Shown piece after piece: positions 39,701 to 52,475 of a stretch of DNA of 64,000 bases. The position numbers were made by a program, and so were the translations under genes. Each line of letters begins with the position of its first letter. Position 1 is the stretch's first letter. The stretch covers positions 13,119,144 through 13,183,143 of the forward strand of contig NC_133946.1 of the NCBI RefSeq assembly GCF_031877795.1, read 5' to 3'. The stretch comes from Strix aluco. Lineage: Eukaryota; Chordata; Aves; Strigiformes; Strigidae. The notes under the pieces are model-generated. The model ran no database searches, had not been told where the DNA came from, and saw nothing but the letters and a program-made list of their open reading frames with translations.

Positions 39701-40798
39701 AGTCATGGTTGGCAATTACTTTCTCCATGTCTGACATCTCAGATTATTTTATAAAGGACTGGTTTTACTTCTAGGCAAGAGATGGAGTTAGACCTTCTTT
39801 ATTTGGTAGCTGGGCAAGTAGTGGGATTCCTGACCCCAGGTCACAGCTCTGAAATGTGTTACTTGCTCACGTGCTGTCACCACAAACTGCAGAGCAGGCT
39901 GCAGGGTGTTGTAGTAGCACAGGCTCTTCCCTGTGCTGTCAGGGCTCAGACTGTCAGAAATGCTCTCTCTGGTCTCTCCTGGGGGCTGAATAATAGTGTG
40001 GTGGCTTTTCTTGGCTGATGTTGACCATAAGAGATCAGGTATCTAAAAAAATCTATTGCAGCATATTAAAAAAAATTCCTAGTCTGAAGATGTTTTAGGC
40101 TGTTCTCTGTTATGCTTTAAGTCAACTGGTTTGTGTACCCTTAGGAAATAATTGATGACCTTAGAATCATCCAAGAAGCCAGGCAAATACTCTGGTAGTA
40201 ACTGTCAGATGCGGCTTTTTCTATATGGTTGTGCACATCTTTTAAGCATGCCAAGCTCTGCTTTATAACCCCTTGACCTCTTATTACTATGATGTTTATG
40301 TATATTTAAACACTAATGTAGTGCAAGAAATTAACATCATATTTACTGGTTCAAAATATATTACTTGAGCTGTCCATTCCTAATGTCCTGTGAGAGTGCC
40401 TTTGTTTTGAAAGATTTGTTTTTCCTGTGGCAGCTGAGTATTCTGAACTTAATACTTTGCAGCCTGCTCAGAAATTACAGGGTATACAAAACATACTCTG
40501 GAATTCATTCAAACTTTTAAAACTTATTATGTCTAGGAGAGACAGATTTAAGATTACTGAGGTTTCTGGTTGAAGTACTTCAAGCAGAAATCCATACTCC
40601 ATTAGGTTTTGTAACATTATGTGACCTTAATTTTCCAGGTATTTTGCCCTTCAAATTGAAGATAGTATTTTAATACTATTTAAGTCTCCTGAAGAGCCTT
40701 GTATTATGATAGGCTTAAGTTGTGAAACATTTGAACAAAATGAAAGATAAAAGTAATTTAGGATTTTGGTTTTTTTTAAATGTATAGCAACATAAAAA
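27703..40798. other. Candidate STK33 intron, first part; no certain exon
   Basis: Mostly AT-rich. The kinase N-lobe exons (glycine loop, VAIK lysine, helix C) are expected between 27.7 and 54 kb, but I could not find a convincing one. A weak N-lobe-like frame at 28390-28470 is discussed among the findings. Microsatellite-like runs include (TA)n near 31953-31966 and GTTT-rich sequence near 34940-34980. Confidence 0.4.
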
Positions 40799-40878
40799 TA
40801 CATGTAAAATAATACATTGAAATAAGTGATAAAAGTTTTTTGGGGGACACTTTTATCACTGAAATTATGTGTACATGC
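40799..40878. repeat. Imperfect palindrome with perfect 12-bp stem
   Basis: AGTGATAAAAGT (40825-40836) and its exact reverse complement ACTTTTATCACT (40849-40860) flank a 12-nt loop. Weaker pairing extends outward between CATGTAAAATAAT (40801-40813) and ATTATGTGTACATG (40864-40877). It is probably a MITE remnant, though a structured RNA hairpin is possible. Confidence 0.6.
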
Positions 40879-41383
40879 AGTCACCCATGTTTCCTGTACG
40901 AAGGTCTTTCTTTGCATTTGATTATTTTAGGCAAAGCCATTCCCAGCCCTTTGAACTTAGGGATTTGTCTCTTATGTTGTGGTGTACTTCAAATAAAATT
41001 CTGTAGGATCCCATCTCAGGAGATTAAATAGATTAAACAGAGCTGCACTGACTTGTTGGGGAAAAAGATGAAGAAAAACATAGGGGAGAAACTTACATTT
41101 TCTTATTAATAAAGGTGATATATTCTTTCAATAATATTAAATATGAGGAAATGAAAATTATCAGCAGCTAGTGTGTGCAACTCCACAATATGTTAGAACT
41201 GGACCTAATGAATTACAGTGATAGTTTCTGATGTTTTACCCCTTTTAATGTACTCCTCGAGCAGTCAAATAACTATGCAGTATGGCAGATGCAAAACATC
41301 ACTTTTGAAAAATCTCAAGAAAAGTAGGAACAGTATGTAATTGAAGTGTAATGGCACTTATGCTGGTTGTGCAATTTTATATA

Positions 41384-41491
41384 TTCACATGTATATTTGT
41401 ACATTTTTCTATATATATACAAAACACTATATATTAATATATATAATGTAATATAGTAATATATATTACATTCACATGTATATTTGTACAT
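41384..41491. repeat. 21-bp direct repeat flanking an AT palindrome
   Basis: TTCACATGTATATTTGTACAT occurs identically at 41384-41404 and 41471-41491. Between them is a nearly pure A/T segment rich in TATATA and TAATATATATTA. It may be a slippage-prone AT microsatellite with duplicated flanks. Confidence 0.8.
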
Positions 41492-43242
41492 ATTTGTACA
41501 AGCATGTATCTGGATGGTTACCCTAGCTGTTGGTTTTTTTGTCTAAAAATCATATTTTTTTCATACACACCAATAGTATCAATTGCTAGGTTTTCTGTAA
41601 CTGTCTACAACACTGGTCATTACTATATACTGTAACAACTTAGCATAGATTACCTTATTTTAAGATTTTTTCATTATTCTGCTGATAAAATATTATTTAA
41701 CAGAATATCCTTTTTGCAGGCTTTTGCACTGATAACTGCCTAACAAATTATATGAATATTACAATGTCAAACAGAATCACCTGAGATGTGGGTATTAATA
41801 CTGAGACATTTTTCAGTCCCAGCTTCAGGTTAGGCATTCTAGTTACTGAGTATGGGAAGGAATTTAAAACACAACTCACCAGGCAATGATTAATTACATT
41901 TTTCTTGTCTGAACTGTTGTTTTCTTGTTCTTGGCTGCCAAACATTGAGACTTTCCCAGTATTTCATTAGTTGTTTCCCAGTCCCTTGGGCTTAGGTGTA
42001 TATTTGGTATACTTTGATAGTTTCAAATGTAGTGATTGGTAGTGGCTACTGAATTTGGTCTTACTGGCTGCTCCAGTTTTGGTGGAGTGAGAATGAATTC
42101 CCTTTGCTCATAAGACTTCCAGTTCTGATTTTAAGCATTGCAGTCTGCCTTGGCACTTGATGAGTGTGAACATTCACCCTGAATTTCTGCCAAACTTGGA
42201 GTAGGACAACTGTGAGTGCAGAAAGGCAGCCAGAAATCTTGAATCAGAGCTGTGAAACATTAAGTCTCCTTTTGTCTATGCTTCTGGGCACTATTTTGCC
42301 AAAAACTACCAACCTGACCTCTGCTTTGCTAGATTTTACTAACTAGTAACTGTGAGTAATCTAAAAAAGTTACAGATTAATAAAGATTGCATATTTGCTG
42401 ATTTTTTTTGTTTCTTTGTTTCAGCTAGAAAGCTGCAAAGTTTTGCGTTTACTTTACTAACTCAGAGTAATTAACTGAGCACGTTAGCACTCTGGAATGC
42501 ACAGAGCAAGGGTTTAGGAAGATTGTGGAAAGGAAATTGCAATCAAAATATGAAAAGGTTAAAAACATAAACAGATTTCCAGTGTTGGTGGAGTTAAGGA
42601 AAAATCTTTGTCAGATATCTAGAAGTACTGAGTTCATACCATAACACTTCAACTTACTTTATCTCTTAGAAGTTTCCTGAGCCAGAATTTTTGTAATTCC
42701 ATTAGTCTTTATTGAGACAAGCTTCTGTCTGAGTTTGGAAGGATGAATATGTTTTTATATCTTACCATCACTAAGAACTATATAAATTTGTGGCCGCTGT
42801 TTCTGCCATTTGACACACAGTGTTGTGTCAACTGTAATAGTGGTATCGACAGTCTTGTGATCTCTGGTGGTGTTGCATGGTAAGCACTGAATGGCATTCT
42901 TAAGTAAAATCAAACTTTCATGCTCTTCACATTCCACTCACAGATAAAAATATTTTTTCTGGTAAAATACAGGGCAAAAATGTTTCTGTCTAGCATTTTA
43001 CAAGCGAAGAACAAAACTTAGTTTTAACTTTGAAGAAATGACATAGTCTTGTCCTTTTAATTGAAAGAAAAGATCCTTTGCCTGTGAAAATTAAATCCTC
43101 CACAGTTTGTAGTTTGCTTTTCAAACTCATCAACCTGACAGTGAAATCATGTAACCTGATAATAGCATGCTTGAGGCTTATTGCAGTTTTTTGGGCAGTG
43201 GTATCAGCAGATGATGTGCTCTGTTGATTTTAATCACTTAGG

Positions 43243-43337
43243 GTTTGATTCTGATCCCACTGACCTGAGTGTAAATGCAGAGTAACTTCATTGACTTCAC
43301 TGGAATTACCAGAAACATCTCAGTGTAAATGAAATCC
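43243..43337. repeat. Palindromic MITE-like element (old)
   Basis: TTTGATTCTGATCCCACTGA begins an imperfect palindrome centred on TAACTTCATTGACTTCACTG and GAATTA, ending CAGTGTAAATGAAATCC. The pattern (GATTCTGATC, CAxTGTAAAT, CATTGACTTC) is a hairpin-type repeat I recall from sauropsid genomes. It is diverged here. Confidence 0.5.
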
Positions 43338-44824
43338 ACATTTATTTCATTGCATTTATGGTTTCAGTAGAGGATCTTCACAAGTGACCAAAGAAAGAAA
43401 GGTATAGATGACTTTTCCCATCTCTTTGTGACAGCTTTCTTATTCAAATAGCATTCATTGCTGACCAGTTGTTAAAATTGTCATGTATCTGTCTGTGTGT
43501 TTGTACTGATGACTCAAGGTCATTGTGTTAAATGCACACACTAGTTGACTTTTTATTGTCTTACAGCCAGCTTGAGCTGCTTTAAGATTCCTGCAGCTTG
43601 TCACTAGAATTTCTCTTTATTCATGAGCTTTTGCACTGACTTTATAGTCAGTTTGAAACTGATATGAATATATTTGAGTGCCTTTGGATGGATGGAATAA
43701 TTGGACATGTTCTAGAATACTTTTGGTAAGTGGCCATAAATAAAAACTATAGGAAATGTAGGATCTAATCCTGCAGTCATTTTTTCCACCTCTGATACTG
43801 CCAACAGGAGATCTGTCTTCATAGCAGGGACTAAGGCGTTAGGCCTGTACAGAACAGAAATATAGCGTGTTCACAGCAGATTTTATAGCACTCATGTCTT
43901 CAGGGGCACAGACGTGAATGTTTGCTATTTAGTGAAGGCTTTCTCTTAACACTGGAAGCCTGCTTTTCAAACTTGTAAGCCAAACTCTCCACAGCAGACC
44001 CTTCAGTAGTTTTTGTTGTTTTTTCTTTTAATAGGATAGGACCAGTTAATGTAATGCTGAGCCTAATGTGCTTTTTTCCTCCTTTATTTTACTGACCAAT
44101 GAAAATTAATGAGAATCCTGTGCCTGTTTGTTACTGGTGGTTCTCAAAATCTCCCGCTTCGGTATTTTAAAATGTTAAATAAAAGGTGCTAATTGATGAA
44201 GGTCAAGGATATCTGTGTTAATAACTACTGACTGCTACTTGTAACTAGTAATTAAGTAGTAACCAGTTTCTGTTATCTCTGTTAATAAATAGGTCCATTG
44301 TATCTTTTATGCATGCTCAGTGTAATTTAGGGATAATATAGAAATGTTAAACACAACCAACAGGAAAAAAAAGGAGAAGCATGAAAAAATTGAGTATGGG
44401 CTGTATTTTTACACCAAAAAATACCTGTTTATTGTAACATGGTACATTTTAGTTGAACATCTGTCCTAGATTTGACTAAGGTATGGATATGGGGAAATAA
44501 TTACCTGTAAGTTATTTCTAAAGCCCTGAACCACTGGCATATTTACAGTTAGATCAGGAAAATACTTGAAGTATATTCATGGTCAATATTTTACTACATC
44601 ATGGTACTTCTAGGTGTTTAAGTTATGCAGGAGAGCTTAAGATATTAATCTGTTGTCTATGGGGAGACATGTCTATAGTCTTGTAGTAGTGTTTGTTTTG
44701 CAGAAAGGGATGTGTCTTTGGTCCTTTTTGTTCCCAGGGCTCCAGTTGCCAGACAGCCCTGAACCATTCCCCTCAAAGAACTGAGGAGATCTTCACCTTC
44801 CTTTAACACATGGCCAAATGAAGA

Positions 44825-45190
44825 GGCATGGCGCACACCCTATACAGTCACAACAGAAGAGCTGGTGGAGTCTGTCCTGATCCCTGATGAGCCTAAAACA
44901 TCCCACTCTTCAGGGAGAGTGCAAGATGTGCGCTTGGGTCTGTCAGTGATAGGGGGGCTGGTGTCCCCCACGGCCTGCCTGTGTGGCTGTGCTGGGCACA
45001 GCAGCCTGCTGCTGGGCTCCCAGGGGTGAGAGCACTCCGACAGAAATGCTTTGGGTGCTTTCTGAGCATCTGTAGCCAAGCAGCCACCCGGACAGACTGC
45101 ACTGGAAACGCCATTTGGATTGAGATGCAAGATAACTTTTGAGCTGTTTTCTTCCTGGCACAAGTGGGGCAGTTGGGGGCATGTGTGAAA
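44825..45190. other. GC-rich patch, no gene recognised
   Basis: Three minus-strand frames are open across this segment because of composition. None carries a recognisable motif or splice context. It could be an old, unidentified repeat. Confidence 0.3.
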
Positions 45191-45437
45191 ACAGAATTTT
45201 AGGCGTGTTCAGACTTTGAGCACCTGCAACACAGGGTAGGGAAGATCACCCCTACCTTCTGCCTCATTTCCTTTGTGTATCTGACCCTCAGTGGCCACAG
45301 AAGTAAACAGACAGCTCAGTGTAGAAGAGAGTCTCTAGAAGTATTTGACCTAAATGATGGCTCTATCTTTGCACTATTTTTCTTATTTTGGCACTGAGGG
45401 AAGGGGTGATAATGTATCCTGGCACCTCTGGTCTCTG

Positions 45438-45640
45438 CTTTCTAGGAATTTTCTCTGTGCTTTCCAGATATTTTCTCCTGTAAATTAAAGGAATTTCCCT
45501 TCTACTTTCTAAGACATTTTCTATGTTTTGTAGAAATTTTCCACGTTTTTGAGGAATTACACGTCTTGCTAGGAATTTATCATGGGCTTTCTTGGAATTC
45601 ACCTTTCACTTCCTAGGAATTACATTCCTTTCATTTAAAC
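45438..45640 (+). repeat. Diverged minisatellite, ~22-bp unit
   Basis: Units such as CTTTCTAGGAATTTTCTCTG, CTTTCCAGATATTTTCTCC, CTTTCTAAGACATTTTCTATG, CTTTCTTGGAATTC and CTTCCTAGGAATTAC recur roughly every 20-23 bp. Copies are diverged. The reverse complement of this unit (TTCCTAGAAAG) forms the array at 51610-51800. Confidence 0.7.
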
Positions 45641-48600
45641 TGAAGGTAAAAACATATTTCTTATGAATTGTTATGTATTAATTTATTAACCAATAGGATC
45701 AACTGTTTTTATAGTTTATATTTGAGGCCTTCTGTGCTGAGCCTTTACTTTTTGCAAGAGGGTAGGATTAATCCTAGCTTTTCTTTCTAAAGAATGGTGC
45801 ACTGTCAGATTTTGGGAAAACCTACATAACATGAAAAGATATTTACTGCTTTATTAGAACAGTTTGTAGTAAGCTGTGTGTAGACAGAGACCGTCATCTT
45901 GCTTTTGTATGCACACACTGCCAGCTGCAATGAGGTCCTGGCTCTGCTTTTGTGTGTTCTAGGTGTTGCTCTTCTATAAATTGCAGGAGGCGGCCACGGT
46001 ATTAATTCATAGCTCTTGCAGTACTTGTCTTCCTGTACAAATGATTTTTCATGTATTAATATTTTATAACATTAGTTGTGATAAGTGACATTATCTTAAC
46101 AGATAAGGAAAAATGTAGCAGGAGGGTGATGTAACTTCTCAGCTCCCAAAGGAGGTGCTACGCCTGAGAGATTTAATTTCTGACTCAGTTTAGAAGCAGT
46201 TACGCCAAAAGTAGAAATGAGCAATCAGTAAGGCTTTAAACCCAGCATTCTGGTTTGTTTTGTTTTTTAATCAAGTTCAGGTATTGCAGATGCTAAAAAT
46301 CTTAGAGGAATTGAAATAAAAGATCTACGATGTTAGATTCTAATATATGGGCTATGTAGCTCCTACCTTTCGACACCAAAAAGTAGAAAGTGGGAATTCC
46401 TAGCATGTGACCATTCTTTATTCATGATGGACAGTCTATCTATTAGTGTATCTGCCTTGGCCAGTAACAACTAAATATATCAATGTGAGCTCGCATTCCC
46501 TTTGGATCCCTCACCTTTGATCAAAAGCACTTAAAAATACTTTTGAGTTGGGAAGGAAAAATAACTTCAAATTGCTTTTTGATCACATTGTCCACTCACA
46601 GTGGAAAAGAAAGCAAGCTGCAAATATGATAGGGAAGTGTTTCTAGGTGCCTAAAGCTGTCATGTAACGTTTCCTCCTCTGCTCTTTCTCTGTTTGTATC
46701 ACATGCAAGTTATATTGTCCCCGTTTATTAAAAACAAAGCAAATATTCATCTGCTTCTCCTGTACAGCTTTTAATTGTATAAAATGTGCATTTGTCATAG
46801 TTACTTAGAGCAGTTAAGGCAGATAATTCACAGCTTGAGCGTTTGAGTTTTTGGGTATTTATTACCAAAGGATATCTAACAACTGTACTGTGTATTCCAG
46901 AGTACTGTCTCTTCTTGCTGTATGCTAGATTCCTCTCAGCCACTCTCCTTTCTATCTGTCCGTAGGACTGTCTGCCATGCTATCTGTTCATTCTTTAATT
47001 GGTTAATTAAATCTGTTGTTATAGTTTCTAGTTGAAGTGAATACTAAAACCGTGCAAAATAATGTTAGGTGCTCAGAGACATTGTGGTAGGCTTTCCTGA
47101 TGTCTTGTCCTATGGTACTGACCCCCATAAGGGTCTGAGGCTACATGACTCTCGTAAGATGATTAAAGTATCAATAATAGGAAGTCTCAAGCAAAAGCTA
47201 ATGTATAATATTTTTTTTTTTTTTCTGTTGGCGGTAGTTTGATTTAAAGCAGTTGTAGGTCCCTTATTTATTTATTTATTAGTTTATTTTGAACTAGTAG
47301 CACCTTCTTGTGGCTAGACAAAGGGTTCACAGAGGTTTTGCTGGAAAAGTAAACCCTCCCTTTTCTTGCATAGTTTTATTGATAATGTTAAAAAAATATA
47401 TCCTTCAGTTTATTGATTTGTCAACAGAAAACTTTACTCATTCAGAATTTTTTAATGCAAAAATTTTGTCCAGAAGCAAAATGTAAAATAAATTCAGGAT
47501 TTTAGCCTTTTTTTGTATTTCCAGAATATCTTCAAAAGAACAAAAAATATTTCTAGGTGTCATTAAGCTTATCTCTTCTTTGTGCTGGTTATCACTTTTT
47601 TTTTTTTTCCTGGTAAGTTTCATAGAATCAAAGATTGTAATACTTCTATCATATTACAGTTTAAAATTTCTTATATAGTAGGAATAAGAATACTAATATT
47701 GTCAGGGACTTAAATATGGAAATAGGCTATTAATCACATTTCATGTAAATTGCAGAATGTAGGCTATTGAGTGAGATTAGAAGCTATGTCTCATTATAAA
47801 AGCACTATATCAGAAAAGAACATTCTCTTAAGTATTTTTTTGCCTGCATATAAGGATTTTGTACTATTGTTTTCTAATAAGCCACCTGTCATTCAAAAAG
47901 AGAAGTCCTAGATCTGGGAAGTGAGGAGACAGGGAGGAACCAAAGGGCTTAAGGATGTTCAAATGACATCTGAGTTTATCTCTGAGGTGCATCAAGGTAT
48001 TGGAGCAGAGTAGATTTTGCAGAATACTTACTGAAAATTTGGTCCATGTTTTCTGCAGAAATTCATGTTGTGCACTCCCAGGTTAAGCCAATGTTTTCCA
48101 TTTTTTTGAAATCTGGATCTTTCTTTTAGCTCATTTATCTCTCTCAGTCCCTAAAATGCCATCACCCTTGTAGTCTCCATTGCCCGAGATGAGCGATGTT
48201 GCCTTTCACAGCCGGGCAGGGCAGCAGCTGCTTCAGTGGGGGCAGTAGACGCTTGGTGAGGGATGGCCACATGTGTGTCTGTGCCTCACTCACGCTAGCC
48301 ATCTGGAATGTAAGAATAACTCCCTTTTACAAAGTTGGGCGTCTTCAACTTGATGGTTTTCCAAGAGTTAAAGGTAGTTACTAGTTTCCTAGTTAATTCC
48401 CCAACACTTTCAGGTATTGTCTCTTCTCTGTTCTCCACCCTGGAGGAACTGGGAGTTCTAGCCTTCTTGCCTGATAAGCATGCCTTCTTTAGTGCATTTT
48501 AACTCCCTCTGAGCCTTTTTGTGCAGCTTCTTTTTTTAAGAAAAGTAGACTTTGAGGAATCATGTGCAAATCAGTAGCTCTCCAGGGGAATTACAAGAGT

Positions 48601-51600
48601 ACCCAGAAATACTTGTGTTATTATCACTGTCTTGGCAGTACTGCTGAAGTATGTCCTCACATGGTGTCAGTTACAAGCAAAAGTTCATTTTTATTTGACA
48701 CTCCAAATCAACAGCTTCCCAGGTTTAATGAAGTATGTGTTGTATACCATTTGCTTTGAAGGAAAAATCTATTATAGTTTTGTACTGTCTGGTGGAAAAA
48801 ATGTTTTTTTCCATCTCTGAATGCAACCAGCATTCTGTAGATAGACAAGCTGAAGTATTATTTTTTACTACATTTTTTTTGTTTGTTTTTGCAGATCTGC
48901 TGTCCAAACCAGTATGCTGTGTTATTGCCAATCTACTTCCTCGTCAGTGTGGCAAACAGCTGTAGTTAGACTACAAGGCTTTTTGTGTTCCACCAGCCCA
49001 CTTGTCTGTCCGGTTTTATTCCATTTCTTCAAGCAGTGGACACATTCCTGCCAGTCTCTGTGCCTTTATTTAATTTGGGCAGAGCCTATATAAGACTGAA
49101 CATAAGGCTGAAAGCAGTGAAGAGAAGACCATAAAATGCACCATGTGCTCAGCCTCACTGGAACCAAGCAACGTTGTATTTTTTGTCCCTATTGCAACAA
49201 AGATCACGTGTGTTTTGGAGGTGAGCTAGCAGAGGCATCCAGCCAAGCAGCCAGTGACAGAGAGGATAACAAACAGCCTCACCTTCTGAAGGATCAAAAG
49301 CCTGTATAGAGGAGGTAAACAAACTGGAGTTGGACCTATCTTTCTTTGCTATGTATTTTTGAGGTGTGTTTTCAAGAGGAGGTATTGCTTCATATTCTAC
49401 AGTTACTAGTGTTCATTTCTCTGAATTAAAGCAAGGATTATATTTCCCACTGAATTCTTTAAAGTATTATATAATAGAGTAAAATCTCTTCCACAGAGAA
49501 TTCTTTTTTTCAATTCTAACACCTAATGAAAACATGACATTACTTTCAATGGTCATAGAAATTGCTGGTTTCCAAGTAATTAATGAAAACACATATCAGG
49601 TAGGCATGACAGGAATTCCACAGCAGATACGTTTCACTGTTTGAAAGAATCCCATTCACTGGAAGATATGTTGAACAGATTAACTTAAAATAGTGAACTT
49701 TTAAAAATAGACTTTTAGCATTATTGTTTTATCTCAAGGGAATATAATAAATGGAATGAATTACATAATGTTTTGAAATGTTGTAGTTGTTTGTAGTGAT
49801 ACTCATTTGGTGATATCATGCCTTAATTCTTAAGATTGAGTCAATTCATGCAGAAGGCTTATCTACGCACCCAGGAGATATATTTTCTTACCACTGTATA
49901 AACTGATGAAGAAACACATGATCTGAAAGGGCTTATTAGTTCTACAAGTAGCCTAACATATGTTAGATTATGTTTATAAGCTTTAAAGTTATAAATTAGT
50001 CTAAGGGTTTAGGTCTTGGGTAACAGTAAGGAAAACAATAAAGTTAAAGAAGTAAGTAAAACTCGATTAAATCCATGTCAGCACTGATCAGGTGATACCC
50101 AATTAGTTAATCCATCGCGTGGTGAGTGAATACATGCTCAGTCTTTTCTCAATTTGGATTCTTTGTTCATTCAACTCCCGAGGAATTGACCTCTGAGGTC
50201 ACATGCTTTACAGCTCTGTTGAATAGTATTCTAAGTACAACTAGATAGAAATACTGGGTATGCACACATTCAGTTGAAGTTAATGAAATTTGCATGTTCC
50301 TCATATTTTGAAAAACAAGCTTTTGTTTTAGGAGTCAGAGTTTGCATGTGTGAGCAATTTTCTGTTTTTCCTACCACTCCCTTGTACCCTTGATATCTTT
50401 CAAATATGGTACTCTTCAGCTATATAATATTGTGTAAATGGTAATACTATATTGATAGTAGGTGAAAGAATTTGGAGAGTTGGATTTGAAATTTATTGTC
50501 TTTAATTTTTCTGTAGTTCATTCTTATCAATGTACGGAGTTTCTTTTTTTATCATTCCTGCAGCAGTTAACACATTGATGGAGACATATTTATCTTGTAT
50601 CATAATCCCTTCTTTAGTACTATAGGCTTTAAAATAGTTTGGTTGAAAACTTTAAAAGCTTTTGTTGGAGGAGTTTGTATTATATGTACACCTAAAAAAA
50701 AAAAAAAGCACTGAAACTGAAATTTCAGAATGAAATCCATCATTCTGGATATTAACATAAATGGGTCCCCTTTCAAGTAGCATTCCTACATATACAGTTC
50801 TTTATATTCATATACATGGCTATAAAGTAACTATCATCCTAAATTAGTCATGTCTGAATATACAACCAATTATTTGCTTTTGTGAATTATGTGAGAAATG
50901 TGGTTAGTAGGAGGACACACAGTCTCAACCAGGACGTTAGAGATGTGTAGCTGTTTGTCACTACTGAAAGAGCAATATCAGATTATAGCAGACAGGCAGC
51001 CTTATTACCCCTAGCAATTGAACATGTAGTAGCTCTCTCGTTGGCTATTTCATTGCTGGCATCTAAACAGTATCCACTTTTAGATCTTGCAGGAGTTCCA
51101 TGAAAATGCATGAGAAAGTTTGATTAAATGACACTTTTTTTTAGGAAACATGCTTGGTTTTTTCAGTATTACATTCAGGGAGTGCCACTTTATTAAGAAC
51201 AATTTTTAATACGTAAATTCTCAATTACAGATGGTTTTTGAAATTCCCAAGCCATAGGCATCATGGAAGGTAGTTTGTTTTGTTTTATTTACTACTAGCA
51301 TGTATACAGTGACTATGTACTCACTGTCTCAGTAGCTGAATTGCTAGCAGTCATTATCCCAGGTTTCCCAGAGAAGCCAGTGGGGTTTTGTTCGACAGCA
51401 GATGAGGGAAGCCAAGCATTTCTCTGTGTTTGATTTCCATCCTTTGCAGATTATTACATCACCTGCTGCCACTTAAGAATTTGCTTCCTCCTCCTGTTCC
51501 CTTCACAACCTTTGTAGTACCTCTGGCAAAGACAGTGTCCTACTCGGCAAAACATTTTGGAACCAACAGTTCTGGATATTCGAGGTAAATATGTGAAGAA

Positions 51601-51609
51601 TAAAGGGGA
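45641..51609. other. Candidate STK33 intron segment between minisatellite arrays
   Basis: I see no supported exon. The sequence CATAGAATCAAAGATTG at 47621-47637 recalls a CR1 3' end fragment but is too short to call. A poly-T run near 47209-47224 and a TTTA-rich stretch near 47265-47282 are simple repeats. Confidence 0.4.
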
Positions 51610-51800
51610 AAATTCCTATGAAACAATGGGGACACTTCCTAGAAAGCACATGGAATATTTCCTAGAAAGTGCAAGGTAAATTCCTGGAAAGCAAAAGTGA
51701 GATTTCCTAGAAAATGGAGCAGATTTCCAGGAAAGCATGAGGGTAGTTCCTGGAGAGCAGTGGGGAGGGTTCCTACAAAGTAGAGGTGGGATTTCTTATT
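51610..51800 (-). repeat. Diverged minisatellite, same family in opposite orientation
   Basis: The unit TTCCTAGAAAGCACATGGAAT recurs with variation about every 22 bp: TTCCTAGAAAGTGCAAGG, TTCCTGGAAAGCAAAAG, TTCCTAGAAAATGGAGC, TTCCAGGAAAGCATGAG, TTCCTGGAGAGCAGTGG, TTCCTACAAAGTAGAGG. It is the reverse complement of the 45.4-kb array unit. Confidence 0.75.
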
Positions 51801-52417
51801 AAGTCTATGGACTGGAAAGGAGTGAATGGAAAAAAATCCTAGAGTCAATATGAATATAGTGGTATAACTTTATGCCTGAAGTTTTGTGGCTGCATGATGA
51901 ATCCTGAAACTCGCAATTTATCCACTGAAAATTCAGATACAGTATTTTGTTCCTCTTGATATTCTAAACTTTTCAAACTGTTAAACAGGCAATAGTAAAT
52001 TATTTTAAGTTTTGGTTTATTTAATGGGTTTGAAAAATACTGCACTTTGGTCATTGTTAGCACATGGCAGCTGTGGCAATACTGGGTATGATTATGTTTA
52101 AATGGGATAGCCTCATGTAGGGTAGACTGAGTTGTTTCATCTCATTGATACCAAAATCCATCATATAATTGCTAGGTACTGGGATGCCTGGTGCTCTGTA
52201 AAATAATTTTTTGCTCATTTGGTCTGCTCATGTATTTGTGAGATCATGGGTATTAGCTCCACTGAGCTTGCTAGTTTCCAATGTGAATAATTAATTTTTT
52301 TTTTAACTCCATTTCCCCGACATCTTTCTCTCGTGTTCATTTTATATGCTTGTTAAACATCACCTATTCTATTTAAGTAAAACCATTTTTTATTTTTGTT
52401 TCATAGGTCCATGGTGT

Positions 52418-52475
52418 GTTTAGATAGTGTGAAAATGGTTGCATACAATCACAACCATTTTCACCATACTCAAAC
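52418..52475. repeat. 58-nt imperfect hairpin
   Basis: A perfect 13-bp stem, GTGAAAATGGTTG (52429-52441) with CAACCATTTTCAC (52452-52464), encloses a 10-nt loop. Outer pairing of GTTTAGATA with TACTCAAAC extends the arms to 24 nt with a few mismatches. It is small for a pre-miRNA but similarly shaped. A palindromic transposon remnant is equally likely. Confidence 0.6.

Noticed and set aside
42525..42560. GGAAAGGAAATTGCAATCAA read as a possible kinase VAIK exon (GKEIAIK)
   Set aside because: Stops follow at once, there are no splice sites, and upstream residues do not resemble STK33.
44840..45182. Three overlapping minus-strand frames up to 107 codons
   Set aside because: Three registers open over the same stretch indicate composition rather than coding. 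No homology is recognised.
45363..45602. 79-codon minus-strand frame
   Set aside because: It is generated by the 22-bp minisatellite; the repeated RRK/ESxxKI pattern follows the repeat unit.
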